Shown piece after piece: positions 8,378-18,475 of a DNA stretch of 64,000 nucleotides. The position numbers and the translations under genes are program-made. Location: NCBI RefSeq assembly GCF_019967995.1, contig NZ_CP065377.1, positions 1,860,001 through 1,924,000 on the forward strand, given 5' to 3'. The DNA is from Faecalibacterium prausnitzii. GTDB lineage: Bacteria > Bacillota > Clostridia > Oscillospirales > Ruminococcaceae. The number at the start of each line of letters is the position of its first letter. The first letter of the stretch is position 1. The notes beneath the pieces were generated by a model. That model saw nothing but the letters and a program-made list of their open reading frames with translations, did no database searches and was not told the origin of the DNA.

Positions 8378-9226
8378 CTATTCTTTCCGCTTCTGCGCAA
8401 GCGCTTCGATCCGGGCGATCTGGTCGTCCGGGGTCGTGCAGGTGCCGACCGGGTGGGGGTGCTTGTGGTTCGAGCCGTGAAAATCCGTACCGCCGGTGCG
8501 GATCAGGCCGTACTGCGCACACAGGGCAATGCACTCGGCGCGGTCTTCCGGGCTGTTGCGGGGGTGGTCCACCTCGATGCCGTCCACCATCCCCTCTTTG
8601 ACCAGCTCCCGCAGCAGCGGCATGCTCTTGTAGACGGTCGGGTGGGCAAACACCACGACGGCTCCCGCCGCTTTGGCCGTGGCCAGCACCTCCTGCACCG
8701 GCGGATACTCCGGCGAGTGCAGCACGATGCCGCGCGGCTCCCAGCCGAACAGCCGGTGGTACTCCTCGCCGTAGATGCCCTCGGCCAGACCCAGCTCACA
8801 CAGCGCCTGCATGATGCCGCTCTTGAACAGCACCCCGCTGTCCTTTGCATATTCCAGCGCCTGCTCGGTGCGGAACTGCGGGTAGATCTGCTCGATCTCC
8901 CGCGCACTTTGCAGGCAGCACTCGTTCCGGCGCTGGCGCATGATGTCGCAGTGGCGGATGAGCTCCGGGCTTTCCGGGTCGGGCCAGAAGGTCAGCAGGT
9001 GCACCCGGTGGTGCCGCTCGTAGTCGTAACCGGTCAGCTCGGTGGCCGGGATGAGCCGGACGCCGTCCTGGGTGGGGTGTTCGTAACAGTACCGGACGCT
9101 CAGGAGCGTGTCGTGGTCGGAGATGGCCATCGTGTCCAGTCCCACCCGCGCTGCCATCTTGGGCAGGCGGTGGATGGGGACGGAGCCGTCCGAACAGGTG
9201 GAATGATTGTGAAGATCGCCGGGCAT
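8378..9226 (-). CDS. PHP domain metal-dependent phosphoesterase
   Basis: 282 residues from the ATG at 9226, which has GGAGG seven bases upstream; an upstream in-frame extension has no start signals and overlaps a terminator. The N-terminal GDLHNHSTCSDGS motif and AISDHDT are the first two metal-binding PHP motifs. HPTVYK near 180 and GGTDFHGSNHKHPH near the C-terminus complete the trinuclear site. Relatives hydrolyse nucleotide 3',5'-bisphosphates or small RNAs (RNase AM/YciV group). The substrate here is inferred only at that level. Confidence 0.85.
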   Translation of the reverse strand: MPGDLHNHSTCSDGSVPIHRLPKMAARVGLDTMAISDHDTLLSVRYCYEHPTQDGVRLIPATELTGYDYERHHRVHLLTFWPDPESPELIRHCDIMRQRRNECCLQSAREIEQIYPQFRTEQALEYAKDSGVLFKSGIMQALCELGLAEGIYGEEYHRLFGWEPRGIVLHSPEYPPVQEVLATAKAAGAVVVFAHPTVYKSMPLLRELVKEGMVDGIEVDHPRNSPEDRAECIALCAQYGLIRTGGTDFHGSNHKHPHPVGTCTTPDDQIARIEALAQKRKE

Positions 9227-9250
9227 TGTGTTTCCTCCCATGAAAGCCCA

Positions 9251-9283
9251 AAAAGCACCCGTCCCAAAAGGGCGAATGCTTTT
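9251..9283 (-). terminator. Terminator between the hydratase and PHP genes
   Basis: AAAAGCA (9251-9257) pairs with TGCTTTT (9277-9283), with inner CCC/GGG pairs. On the minus strand a T-run follows, so it ends the hydratase transcript just before the PHP gene's SD. Confidence 0.7.
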
Positions 9284-9301
9284 TCGGCATCGTATCAATG
9301 C

Positions 9302-11578
9302 TTAGTGCTTATAGAAATTGATGAGGCAGCCGTCGGCCAGGATCTGGCGTTCGTCCGCAGTCAGCGGAGCCATATACAGGGTGAACGGCTTGACGGCCCC
9401 GCCCAGCACATAGGCGGGGATGCTCTGCAAGTCGCCCTTGAGGGCTTCGCGGATGTTGGGGATGAGGATGTAGTCCCCCAGCCCGAACGGGGTGGCCCCA
9501 GCCAGCTGGAAGGGCAGCATGCCCCAGTTGATGAGGTTGGAGCGGTAGCGCTTGGTGGCATATTCCACCGCAATGTTCGCCCCGGCCCCCAGCACACGCT
9601 GGCAGGACGCCGCCTGCTCACGGGCCGAACCGTCGCCGGGCTTGACGGCGAAGATGGTGGACGAGAGCTGCACATCCTCCCAGGTCAGCTGCTCACAGCC
9701 GGGCACGGTGCGGATCTGTTCCAGCAGGGCCGCATCCCCCTGCCCGGCGCGGCGGGCGGCTTCTTCGGCCTGCACGGCCTTGGCGCGGCCCACATAGGCG
9801 GGGTCCTTGCGGCTGAGGGTGAACTCCGCCAGACCCAGCGGGTTCGAGCGGTAGGACGACGTCTCGCCGGAGGGGATGAGCTCATCGGTGGTGGTCACCG
9901 GGTCGGTGATATAGGAAGCCACCTTGAGCAGCAGGTTCTCGCCCAGCGGGGCGATTTCCGGCCAGTCCTTGATATTGGGGCCGAACTTGAGCAGCGCGTC
10001 GTAATCGCCGTGGCCGAAGCCCTGATAGACTCTGGTCTCGTAGCTGGACGGGTCGTAGTGGTACTCCGGCACGGTAGGGTCGTAGTCGATCTCAGTGGCC
10101 GGTGTCAGGATGCCGCCGTTGACCGTAGTGGCCGCGATGCTGCGGGCATCCATCAGCGCCACCCCGGCCAGCTGCCCGCTGCCGGGCTTGGAGCCCTCGC
10201 GGCTGGGGAAGTTGCGGGTGGTATGGCGGATGGACAGTGCCCCGTTGGCGGGCACGTCACCGGCACCGAAGCAGGGGCCGCAGAACGCGGTGCGGATGGT
10301 GGCACCACTGGCCATCAGGTCGGTCAGGACGCCGGTGCGGGTCAGCTCCATCATGATGGGCTGGCTGCCGGGGTAAACGCTGAGCGCATAGTCGCCGCAG
10401 CCGCCGGTGTGGCCCTTGAGGATGGAAGCTGCCTCATAGATGCTGTCGAACAGGCCGCCTGCGCAGCCCGCGATGACGCCCTGATCCACCCGCAGTTTCC
10501 CATTCTCGATCTTGCTGCACAGGTCCAGTTTCACGTCCCTGCGGCCCACGAGCTTCTGGACATTTTCCTCGCAGTCATGCAGGATGTCGTGCAGGTTGGC
10601 GTTCAGTTCCTCGATGGTGAACGCATTGGACGGGTGCATGGGCAGTGCGATCATCGGGCGGATCTTCGACAGGTCCACCTGCACCACACCGTCATAGTAC
10701 GCAAGGTCTGCGGGCTTGAGGGGCTTGTAGTCCCCTGCCCGGCCATGGGCTGCGAGAAAGTTCCGGGTCTTTTCATCGGTCTCCCAGATGGAGGACAGGC
10801 AGGTGGTCTCGGTGGTCATGGCGTCGATGGCGTTGCGGGTATCCTGCCGCAGCGAAGCGATGCCGGGGCCGACAAATTCCATCACCTTGTTCTTGACGTA
10901 GCCGCTCTTGAACAGCTCGCCCACCAGTGCAATGGCCACATCGTGGGGGCCGCAGCCCGCAGGCAGCGCACCCGTCAGATAGATGGCGACCACGCCGGGG
11001 CGGGCCACATCGTAAGTGCGGCCCAGCAGCTGCTTTGCCAGCTCACCGCCGCCCTCACCGATGGCCATAGTGCCCAGCGCACCATAGCGGGTGTGGGAGT
11101 CCGAACCCAGGATCATCTTGCCGCAGCCCGCGAACCGCTCGCGCATGTACTGGTGGATGACCGCCAGATGGGGCGGCACGAAGATGCCGCCGTACTTTTT
11201 GGCTGCGGACAGGCCGAACCGATGGTCGTCCTCGTTGATGGTGCCGCCCACGGCGCACAGGCTGTTGTGGCAGTTGGTGAGCACATACGGGATGGGGAAC
11301 TTTTCCAGGCCCGATGCGCGGGCCGTCTGGATGATGCCCACAAAGGTGATGTCATGGCTGGCCATGGCGTCGAACTTGATCTTCAGGTTCTGGTCATCGC
11401 CGCTGGTGTTGTGTGCCGTCAGGATGCCGTAGGCCATGGTGCCCTTGGGGGCATCCGCCACAGCGGCGGCATCAAAGCCCTGCGCAGCCAGTGCCGCCGG
11501 GGCGTCTGCATCTGCGTTGACCCATGCGCCGCGCACATAGTACGCGCCGCCCGTGCTGCATTTGATGGATTCCAACAT
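9302..11578 (-). CDS. Aconitase-family hydratase (YbhJ-like)
   Basis: 758 residues, the length of E. coli YbhJ-type proteins rather than AcnA. Aconitase-fold features include [12 protein letters not shown] (about 160), the Cys-containing segments TNCHNSLC and [10 protein letters not shown] (about 415), and a C-terminal swivel-like domain with [11 protein letters not shown]. It presumably dehydrates/hydrates a citrate-like or other hydroxy acid with a 4Fe-4S cluster, but the substrate is unknown. It lies 100 bases downstream of lysC on the same strand and could be co-transcribed. ATG at 11578. Confidence 0.85.
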   Translation of the reverse strand: MLESIKCSTGGAYYVRGAWVNADADAPAALAAQGFDAAAVADAPKGTMAYGILTAHNTSGDDQNLKIKFDAMASHDITFVGIIQTARASGLEKFPIPYVLTNCHNSLCAVGGTINEDDHRFGLSAAKKYGGIFVPPHLAVIHQYMRERFAGCGKMILGSDSHTRYGALGTMAIGEGGGELAKQLLGRTYDVARPGVVAIYLTGALPAGCGPHDVAIALVGELFKSGYVKNKVMEFVGPGIASLRQDTRNAIDAMTTETTCLSSIWETDEKTRNFLAAHGRAGDYKPLKPADLAYYDGVVQVDLSKIRPMIALPMHPSNAFTIEELNANLHDILHDCEENVQKLVGRRDVKLDLCSKIENGKLRVDQGVIAGCAGGLFDSIYEAASILKGHTGGCGDYALSVYPGSQPIMMELTRTGVLTDLMASGATIRTAFCGPCFGAGDVPANGALSIRHTTRNFPSREGSKPGSGQLAGVALMDARSIAATTVNGGILTPATEIDYDPTVPEYHYDPSSYETRVYQGFGHGDYDALLKFGPNIKDWPEIAPLGENLLLKVASYITDPVTTTDELIPSGETSSYRSNPLGLAEFTLSRKDPAYVGRAKAVQAEEAARRAGQGDAALLEQIRTVPGCEQLTWEDVQLSSTIFAVKPGDGSAREQAASCQRVLGAGANIAVEYATKRYRSNLINWGMLPFQLAGATPFGLGDYILIPNIREALKGDLQSIPAYVLGGAVKPFTLYMAPLTADERQILADGCLINFYKH

Positions 11579-11681
11579 TTTCCTTCGCCTCTCTCTATCA
11601 GACCGGGGCTTTTCCCGCCTTTCCCTGCGGACGCCCTGGAGCCGGAGCCCTTACACCGCGGCCCCGCGCTTCCGGTGCTTC

Positions 11682-12878
11682 TTAGTCGAACAGCATATCG
11701 TGGATGGCGCTGACGGCCTTGTCGGCGTCGTTGCGGTCGATGATGCAGGAGATCTTGATCTCGCTGGTGGAGATCATCTTGATGTTGATGTTGTTGTTCG
11801 ACAGTGCCTCGAACATCTTGGAGGCAACGCCGCTGTGGCTCTGCATACCGGCGCCCACGATGGAGACCTTGGCGCAGGTCTCGTCACAGGTGACATCCTG
11901 GAACTTGCCGCTTTCCTTCAGCACACGCAGTGCGGTGTCTGCCTCGCCCTCGGAACAGGTGAAGGAGATATCCTTCTTGCCGTCGCGGCCGGTGGACTGC
12001 AGGATGATATCCACGTTGATGTTCTTCTGGGCCAGCAGGCCGAAGATCTTGAAGCTCGTGCCCGGCTCATCGGGAACATTCAGAATCGTAATAACAGCAA
12101 CGTCGGTGTCCTTTGCGACGCCCTTGATCAGCATACCTTCCATTTTTGTAACCTCCTTGACGACCGTACCCGGAATCGGGTTCAGGCTGGAAAGCACTTC
12201 CAGCTCCACGTTATACTTTTTGGCCAGCTCCACGCTGCGGTTGTTGAGCACCTGTGCGCCGAGGGAGGCCAGCTCCAGCATCTCGTCGAAGGTGATCTCC
12301 TTCAGCCTGCGGGTGTTGCGCACCTTGCGCGGATCGGCGGTGTAAACGCCCTCCACGTCGGTGAAGATCTGGCAGCGGTCTGCATGAAGCGCCGCCGCGA
12401 TGGCAACGGCGCTGGTGTCGGAACCGCCGCGGCCCAGGGTGGTGATGTCATCCAGCTTGTTCAGGCCCTGGAAGCCTGCCACAACGACCACGCGGTTGCG
12501 CTCCAGCTCGGAGGAGATGCGTTCGGTCTCCAGCCGGGTGATGCGGGCCTTGGTGTAGGCACGGTCGGTGCGGAAGCCTGCCTGCCAGCCGGTCAGGCTG
12601 GTGGCGTGGCAGCCCAGCTCGTTCAGGGCCATGGCCAGCAGCGAGATGCTGATCTCCTCACCCGCTGCCAGCAGCATATCCATCTCACGTGCGGAGGGAT
12701 TGTGGGTGATCTCCGCTGCTTTTGCAATCAGGTCGTCGGTGGTATCGCCCTGGGCGGACACCACGACCACCACGTCATTGCCTGCGTTGTGGGTATTGGC
12801 CACGATGCGGGCCACGTTGAAAATACGGTCCCGGTCCTTCACGGAAGAACCGCCGAACTTCTGTACGATCAACGCCAT
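11682..12878 (-). CDS. lysC: Aspartate kinase
   Basis: 398 residues. Phosphorylates aspartate, the first step toward lysine, threonine and methionine. KFGGSSVKD at the N-terminus and GRGGSDTSAVAIAAAL near 190 are the kinase signatures; two ACT domains follow from about 265, the allosteric part. It is the last of the run ACT protein, hom, thrB, lysC, all on the minus strand with short gaps. It is monofunctional: homoserine dehydrogenase is separate. Confidence 0.96.
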   Translation of the reverse strand: MALIVQKFGGSSVKDRDRIFNVARIVANTHNAGNDVVVVVSAQGDTTDDLIAKAAEITHNPSAREMDMLLAAGEEISISLLAMALNELGCHATSLTGWQAGFRTDRAYTKARITRLETERISSELERNRVVVVAGFQGLNKLDDITTLGRGGSDTSAVAIAAALHADRCQIFTDVEGVYTADPRKVRNTRRLKEITFDEMLELASLGAQVLNNRSVELAKKYNVELEVLSSLNPIPGTVVKEVTKMEGMLIKGVAKDTDVAVITILNVPDEPGTSFKIFGLLAQKNINVDIILQSTGRDGKKDISFTCSEGEADTALRVLKESGKFQDVTCDETCAKVSIVGAGMQSHSGVASKMFEALSNNNINIKMISTSEIKISCIIDRNDADKAVSAIHDMLFD

Positions 12879-12936
12879 AGTTTGTCACTCTCCTCTTCTT
12901 CTGCCCTGCTTTTCTGCGCAGGGCGTACGCCTAATA

Positions 12937-13842
12937 TCATTCCACGGTTGCGCCGGTATTATCTGCATCCAGGCGCAGCAGCGTAAATGCTTCACATCCG
13001 TCCAGCCCTTCCAGCTGTTCGAGGCCTGTTTCCAGGCCCTTGTAAAATTCCTCTGCGTCGGTGCGCTCGGCCACCGCCATCACGGTGGAACCGGCACCGG
13101 ACACATACACGGCCTTTGCCCCGCACTGCTTTGCCAGCGCGAAGGCTTCCTTCGAGCCGGGCATCAGCGGCATCCGGTAGGGCTGGTGCAGCTTATCCTC
13201 CGTCGCAATGGCCAGCAGCTCGTGGCGGCCCTCACAGAAGGCCGCCGGCACCAGCGCCGCGCGCGACAGGTTGTAGACCGCATCCTTGTGGGAGACCTGC
13301 TTCGGCAGGGCTGCGCGGGCGGCCTCGGTCAGGAGCTTGTAGTCCGGCACGATGGCCGCGAAGCAGAGGCTCTGGTCCACATCCCGCTTGACGGAGTAGA
13401 CCACACCGTCCTCGTAGACGCTGCTGGTCAGGCCGCCGAGCAGGGCCGGTGCCACATTGTCCGGGTGGCCCTCGATGCTGGTGGCCAGGGTCAGCAGCTC
13501 CTGGGTGTTCAGGATATCACCCAGCATTCGGTTGGCACCCAGCAGGCCCGCAATGATGCAGGCCGACGAGGAACCCAGACCGCGTGCCATGGGGATGGGG
13601 TTGGTCTGCACGATCCGGAGCGGCGGGATCTTCTTTCCCACTTTGTCGAACAGGCCCTTGGCCGAGCGGTAGACCAGGTTGGACTCGTTGCGGGGGATGC
13701 GGGTCCCGTCCGCTGCCGAGATGTCCAGCTTCTCGCTCTCTTCAAAGGTCACGGTATTGTACAGGGTCACCGCCAGGCCCAGGGCATCGAAACCGGAGCC
13801 GACGTTGGCGCTGGTGGCCGGGACAGAGACTTTGATCTTCAT
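12937..13842 (-). CDS. thrB: Homoserine kinase
   Basis: 301 residues, GHMP kinase family. PATSANVGSGFDALGLA is the N-terminal signature and PMARGLGSSSACI (about 85-97) the ATP-binding loop. Makes O-phosphohomoserine for threonine synthase. It lies 19 bases after hom on the minus strand. No thrC is in the window. Confidence 0.96.
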   Translation of the reverse strand: MKIKVSVPATSANVGSGFDALGLAVTLYNTVTFEESEKLDISAADGTRIPRNESNLVYRSAKGLFDKVGKKIPPLRIVQTNPIPMARGLGSSSACIIAGLLGANRMLGDILNTQELLTLATSIEGHPDNVAPALLGGLTSSVYEDGVVYSVKRDVDQSLCFAAIVPDYKLLTEAARAALPKQVSHKDAVYNLSRAALVPAAFCEGRHELLAIATEDKLHQPYRMPLMPGSKEAFALAKQCGAKAVYVSGAGSTVMAVAERTDAEEFYKGLETGLEQLEGLDGCEAFTLLRLDADNTGATVE

Positions 13843-13861
13843 GATGGCTGCACCTTCCCTT

Positions 13862-15097
13862 TTATGCTTCCTCCGGCAGACGCTTGAGCAGCAGCTTCAC
13901 GCTGCCGCCCACGGCCTCCACCTTCCGGGCTGCTTCGGCCAGCGCTCTGGCGTCGGCCTTCTCGACGAAGTACGAGCAGCCGTCGAACCGCTCCTCCACG
14001 ACTTTTCCGGTGCCGTAGATGGCCTCCACCACAGCCGGTGCAATGCCTGCCACACGCACATAATATGCGGCGGGCGCGGGGTCGGTGAGCATCCCCTCCA
14101 CCGGCTCAGCAGGCTGCCAGAACAGGCTGTCGTGGACCTTGGAGCCTTCCTTGATGGCATCCACCACATCGGCCACCACGGCGCTGGCGGTGGGCAGCTT
14201 GCCCGCGCCCTTGCCGTAGAAGATGACGTCGCCCAGCATATCGCCCTTGACCAGAACGGCATTGAAGACGTCGTCCACACCGGCCAGCTGGTTCGACCGG
14301 GGCACCAGGCAGGGCTCCACGCCTGCGGCCACACTGCCGTCGCCGCCCTGCTTCATCCAGGCGATGAGCTTGATGACGCAGCCCAGTTTCTCCGCCGCCG
14401 CCACATCGGCGATGGTGATCTCGCGGATGCCGCGGGTGGGGATGTTCTGGGGGTAGATCTGGTGGCCGCAGACCAGCGAGGACAGGATGGCGATCTTGCG
14501 GCAGGCATCGCGGCCGTCCACATCGTCGCCGGGGTCTTTGGTCTCGGCATAGCCAAGCTCCTGTGCGATCTTCAGCGCCTCGTCAAAGCCCAGGTTCTCG
14601 TGGATCATCTTGGTCAGCATGAAGTTGGTGGTGTCGTTGACGATGCCCTCCACCTCGGTGATGACGTTGGCCGCGAGGCACTGGTGCATCGGGGTGATGA
14701 TGGGGGTGCCGCCGCCGACCGAGGCCTCGAACAGGAACGCGCAATCGTGCGCCTTGGCCAGACCCAGCAGCTCGGCACCGTAGGTGGCCACCATCTCCTT
14801 GTTGGAGGTGCAGACGCTGCGGCCGCTCTCCAGGCAGGCTTTCACATACGGGTATGCAAACCGGGTGCCGCCGATGGTCTCGACCACCACCTTGATCTCC
14901 GGGTCTTCCAGAATGGTGTCGAAGTTCTTGATGAAGAGATCCGCGGCCGGGTGACCGGAGAAATCCTTGGGGTCGAGGATGTACTTCACCTCAACGGGCT
15001 CCCCTGCCCGGCGGGAAACGCCTGCTGCATTGCGGCACAGCACTTCGTACACGCCGCTGCCAACCGTGCCAAAACCTAAGATCGCGATCTTTGCCAT
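13862..15097 (-). CDS. hom: Homoserine dehydrogenase
   Basis: 411 residues. The N-terminal Rossmann motif is LGFGTVGSGV, the central segment SVGGGTPIITP the substrate region, and a C-terminal ACT domain (from about 325) gives feedback control. Reduces aspartate semialdehyde to homoserine. Second gene after the ACT protein, 30 bases downstream of it. Confidence 0.96.
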   Translation of the reverse strand: MAKIAILGFGTVGSGVYEVLCRNAAGVSRRAGEPVEVKYILDPKDFSGHPAADLFIKNFDTILEDPEIKVVVETIGGTRFAYPYVKACLESGRSVCTSNKEMVATYGAELLGLAKAHDCAFLFEASVGGGTPIITPMHQCLAANVITEVEGIVNDTTNFMLTKMIHENLGFDEALKIAQELGYAETKDPGDDVDGRDACRKIAILSSLVCGHQIYPQNIPTRGIREITIADVAAAEKLGCVIKLIAWMKQGGDGSVAAGVEPCLVPRSNQLAGVDDVFNAVLVKGDMLGDVIFYGKGAGKLPTASAVVADVVDAIKEGSKVHDSLFWQPAEPVEGMLTDPAPAAYYVRVAGIAPAVVEAIYGTGKVVEERFDGCSYFVEKADARALAEAARKVEAVGGSVKLLLKRLPEEA

Positions 15098-15127
15098 GGT
15101 AACCCCTCGTTCCTATCTCTTAGTTGT

Positions 15128-15559
15128 TTACAGATTGTATCCACAGTGCACACCGACGACCATCCGCTGCCGGGAGAGCTTTTCGGTCAGTTCTTCCGGG
15201 GTCATCTGCATCGTGTCGGTGCGGATGGTGACCGCCACCAGCGCAGCGCCATTTTCCGGCGTGGACTGGTTGATGGTCACGATGCTGGCACCTGCAGCAC
15301 TGATGCCGGCCAGCAGACTTTGCAGCGCACCGGTCTCGTCCCGCAGGGTGGCCATCACGGTGATGACCTCACGGCCGTTCTCGGAGTCAAAAATGCAGTC
15401 TTTGTATTTATAGAAAGCACTGCGCGACAGGTCTACGCTGCGGGTCGCAGCCGAAATGCTGCGCGCCTCCCCGCTGGCCAGAAGCTCCTTGGCCTTGACG
15501 ACCTTCAGGAAAACTTCCGGCAGGACCTGTGCATCCACCAGATAAAAGCGGCGTTCCAA
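15128..15559 (-). CDS. ACT domain protein (PheB-like)
   Basis: About 143 residues. The N-terminus RRFYLVDAQVLPEVFLKVVKAKELLASG and a short helix-turn-helix-like stretch with SRSAFYKYKD are typical of the PheB/UPF0735 group. A C-terminal ACT domain (VITVMATLRDETGALQSLL) binds small molecules. I place the start at TTG 15559, six bases after GAGGTG; the longer open frame begins upstream of the likely transcription start. The gene leads the hom-thrB-lysC run, so it probably senses an amino acid of that branch. Confidence 0.85.
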   Translation of the reverse strand: MERRFYLVDAQVLPEVFLKVVKAKELLASGEARSISAATRSVDLSRSAFYKYKDCIFDSENGREVITVMATLRDETGALQSLLAGISAAGASIVTINQSTPENGAALVAVTIRTDTMQMTPEELTEKLSRQRMVVGVHCGYNL

Positions 15560-15598
15560 CTTGTTCACCTCACAAACACAAGTGTTCTTGCAGAAAAT

Positions 15599-15627
15599 AT
15601 AATAACATCCGGCCCCCTGCATTGCAA
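15599..15627 (-). promoter_or_regulatory. Promoter of the ACT-hom-thrB-lysC run
   Basis: Minus-strand TTGCAA (15622-15627) and TATTAT (15599-15604), 17 bases apart. The -35 sits in the loop of the upstream terminator hairpin. Confidence 0.6.
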
Positions 15628-15638
15628 GAGGCCGGATG
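15606..15638. terminator. Terminator after the penicillin-binding protein gene
   Basis: CATCCGGCC (15606-15614) pairs with GGCCGGATG (15630-15638). T-rich sequence follows on both strands (cgttttt on plus, ttattatatttt on minus). Confidence 0.7.
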
Positions 15639-15733
15639 CGTTTTTGTCAGATTGTCCAGTTTTGATGCGTGAAGTGGCGCATCGCCTTGCCGGAATGGCA
15701 CCCATCCCATGGGAAAAAGTATGAGTTTTGCGC

Positions 15734-18241
15734 TCAGTCGGTGTCGAGACCGGAAGTGTCCGCCGGGATGGTGGTCTGGTCGGCTGCGGGCTGAGCCGCC
15801 TGCGTCACGCCCGAAGAGTGGGAGTAATTGCAGGTATCGGGCAGGTCGTCCGCACGGTAATAACCAGTAGCGCGGCTGGGGCAGTTGGGGCCTGCCAGCA
15901 GGCCGCTCTGGGTGCAGTAGGCGCGCTCCACCACGCCGTCTGCCGCCGGGAACGCCTTATAGGGCAGGTCCTTCTGGACCTCTTCCATATAGGCCTTCCA
16001 CGCCATGACGCAGGTGCGGGTCTTGGCCTGATTCTTGCTCAGGGTGTTGGTCATGTCATACGGCGCATCGTAGCCCCACCACACAGCGGTGACGTAATAC
16101 GGTGTGCCGCCCACGAACCACAGATCCTTTTCGTCGCTGGCCGTACCGGTCTTGCCGAAGGACTCCATGCCGTTGGAGTTGGGGTAGCGGCCGCTGGCCG
16201 TACCAACGTTGGAGTACAGGACGTTCTTCAGCAGGCGGTTCATGACATAGGCCGTCTGCGGGGTCAGGGCCTGATAGCTGGTGGAGTTGTTTTCCAGATA
16301 GATGTTGCCGTCACGGTCCAGCACACGGGTGTACAGATGCGGGGTGGTGTACTGGCCGTCGTAGAAGATCTGGAAGGCTGCGGCCAGCGCCGTGGGCGTG
16401 ACGCCGTGGGTCTGGCTGCCCATGACCATCTGGGCAAGGCCGACGTCGCTGGAGGGGTCCAGCGTGTCCAGCTGCAAGGTATTATAGACGAAGTTGAAAA
16501 TGTTGCTTGCGCCCACCAGGTCGCCCACACGGATGGCGATGGTGTTCAGCGAGCGGGCCAGACCGTTCCACAGCGGCAGGTCGGAGTTGTCGCCGTAGTT
16601 GCCGCCATAGTTGCGGGGCCAGCTGCGCCATGCGTTGGGGTAGGCCTTCAGCTGGGTGTCGGACATGCCCATCAGGCCGTTCTTGCGGCAGTAATCCTCA
16701 TCGCGGATGACCATATCCTGCTTGAGGTAGAGGGGCGAGTTGTTCAGCATGGTGGACCAGTTGACAAGGCCGTACTCGATGCCCAGAGCGTAGGCGCCGA
16801 TGGGCTTGATGGTCGAACCGGTCTGCCGGGTGACGCTGTAAGCACGGTTCAGGGAGAGGCTCTTGGTCTTCTTGCCCAGACCGCCCACCATGGCCAGCAC
16901 ATTGCCGTCATAGTCCAGGGTGACCATGGCCGCCTGGGTGCGGACATTGCGGTAATAATAGACCGTGCCGTCGTCGCCGGTGCGGGTCTTGGGGGTGCCG
17001 TCCTCGTTCATCACCTGCACGTCGTCGTCCGAGATGGAGGTGACTTCTTCCTCATGCCAGCCTGCCGGGAAATAGGCATCGTCGGTGTTGAGCATGAGGT
17101 TTTCCATGGCGGTCTGCATCTTGGGGTTGACCGTGGCTTCGATGGTGTAGCCGCCGGTGTAGAGCATGTTCTGGGCCGTGGCTTCGTCCACGCCCTCCTT
17201 CTCCATGATGTCGCCGACCACCTCGTTGAACAGGGCATCGGTGAAGTAGCTGGTCACGGAGGAGGTGTTCTTCTTGCTGGTATCCTCCGCCAGCACCAGC
17301 GGCTGGGCAGCGGCGTTCCGGTAGTCATCCTCCGAGATCACGCCCTGCTGCCACATATTATACAGGATGAAATTGCGGCGGTGGATCAGATTTTCGGGGT
17401 TCGTATAAGGGTTGTAATTGGTGGGGTTCTTGGTGATGGACGCAATGGCCGCGCACTCCCACAGGGTGAGCTGGCTGACGTCCTTGTTGAAGTATTCGTT
17501 TGCCGCCGTCTGGACGCCCTGGATCGTACCGGTGAAGCTGATGGTGTTCAGGTAGGCTTCCAGAATGGTCTCCTTGGAGTAGGTGCGGCTCAGGCAGAGG
17601 GCGCGGTAGATCTCGCGCACCTTGCGCAGGGCACCCCCGATGCCGCTGGCACTCTTGTCCGAGGTCAGGTTCTTGATGAGCTGCTGTTCCAGCGTAGACG
17701 CGCCCTGCTTGGAGCTGTAGATCGGCAGCACATACTCGTTGATCATGGCGCCGATGGTGCGCTTGAAGTTGACGCCCGGCTCATTGTAGAAATCTTTGTC
17801 CTCGGTGCAGATGAACGCATACTGTAAGTTGGTGGGGATCTGCTCCAGGTCTGCCCAGACACGGTGGCTGTTGGAGGAACGCAGGGTGGCGTACTCCACC
17901 TGCGCCCCGGTGTCGGGGTCGGTGGCCACCACCGTGCTGGACTGGCTCAGCTCGATGTTGTCCAGATCCAGCAGGTCGCCGTCGTTGGCCGTGGCCTGCA
18001 CCGCGTAATAGACCATACCCACCATCAGCAGGCTGCCCGCCATGATGCCCAGACAGATCAGCATCGCGAGGGTGCGGCCCAGGAACCGCAGCAGGGGGTG
18101 CCTGCTCTTCTCCTTCGGCTCCTTGGGGGGCTTCCCGCTGGGAGCCGGGTCCCGGCGGCTGTTGTTTACATTGACTTGACGTCCCACGGAAGGCTGGGGT
18201 TCTCTCTTCGCCCCGCTCTGGTGGATCTTTCTTGGTTCGAT
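15734..18241 (-). CDS. Class A penicillin-binding protein (glycosyltransferase/transpeptidase)
   Basis: Bifunctional peptidoglycan synthase, about 835 residues. Cytoplasmic Lys/Pro-rich tail, one membrane anchor (about 58-80), GT51 domain with TEDKDFY and QGASTLEQQLIKNL, then a transpeptidase domain with STIK (Ser nucleophile), SLN and KTGTASDE motifs. It acts on the outer face of the membrane. The start is unresolved: the only strong Shine-Dalgarno (AGGAGG, complement of 18250-18255) lies eight bases before an ATC codon at 18241. The next ordinary start is GTG at 18187 with a weak SD. The frame remains open to 18460, beyond the likely promoter (TATACT at 18351-18356, complement). Confidence 0.9.
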   Translation of the reverse strand: MEPRKIHQSGAKREPQPSVGRQVNVNNSRRDPAPSGKPPKEPKEKSRHPLLRFLGRTLAMLICLGIMAGSLLMVGMVYYAVQATANDGDLLDLDNIELSQSSTVVATDPDTGAQVEYATLRSSNSHRVWADLEQIPTNLQYAFICTEDKDFYNEPGVNFKRTIGAMINEYVLPIYSSKQGASTLEQQLIKNLTSDKSASGIGGALRKVREIYRALCLSRTYSKETILEAYLNTISFTGTIQGVQTAANEYFNKDVSQLTLWECAAIASITKNPTNYNPYTNPENLIHRRNFILYNMWQQGVISEDDYRNAAAQPLVLAEDTSKKNTSSVTSYFTDALFNEVVGDIMEKEGVDEATAQNMLYTGGYTIEATVNPKMQTAMENLMLNTDDAYFPAGWHEEEVTSISDDDVQVMNEDGTPKTRTGDDGTVYYYRNVRTQAAMVTLDYDGNVLAMVGGLGKKTKSLSLNRAYSVTRQTGSTIKPIGAYALGIEYGLVNWSTMLNNSPLYLKQDMVIRDEDYCRKNGLMGMSDTQLKAYPNAWRSWPRNYGGNYGDNSDLPLWNGLARSLNTIAIRVGDLVGASNIFNFVYNTLQLDTLDPSSDVGLAQMVMGSQTHGVTPTALAAAFQIFYDGQYTTPHLYTRVLDRDGNIYLENNSTSYQALTPQTAYVMNRLLKNVLYSNVGTASGRYPNSNGMESFGKTGTASDEKDLWFVGGTPYYVTAVWWGYDAPYDMTNTLSKNQAKTRTCVMAWKAYMEEVQKDLPYKAFPAADGVVERAYCTQSGLLAGPNCPSRATGYYRADDLPDTCNYSHSSGVTQAAQPAADQTTIPADTSGLDTD

Positions 18242-18475
18242 AAGGATCGCCTCCTGACCGGCCACTGGGCCGATGATTCGCTGGTAATACGACAAGCTGC
18301 CCCGCCCGGTCCGACCGGCAAAAGGGCAGAATTTTCTCCGGATAGGGGTAGTATAGCACATTTTGCCCTGCAAAGTACAGCATTCTGCTGTGAAAATTCT
18401 GTTCTTCTGTCTGGAAAACTTTCTTTTTGCGCATACTACCGTTTGAAACTTTCCCTGCAAAGGAGTGATTTCCCT

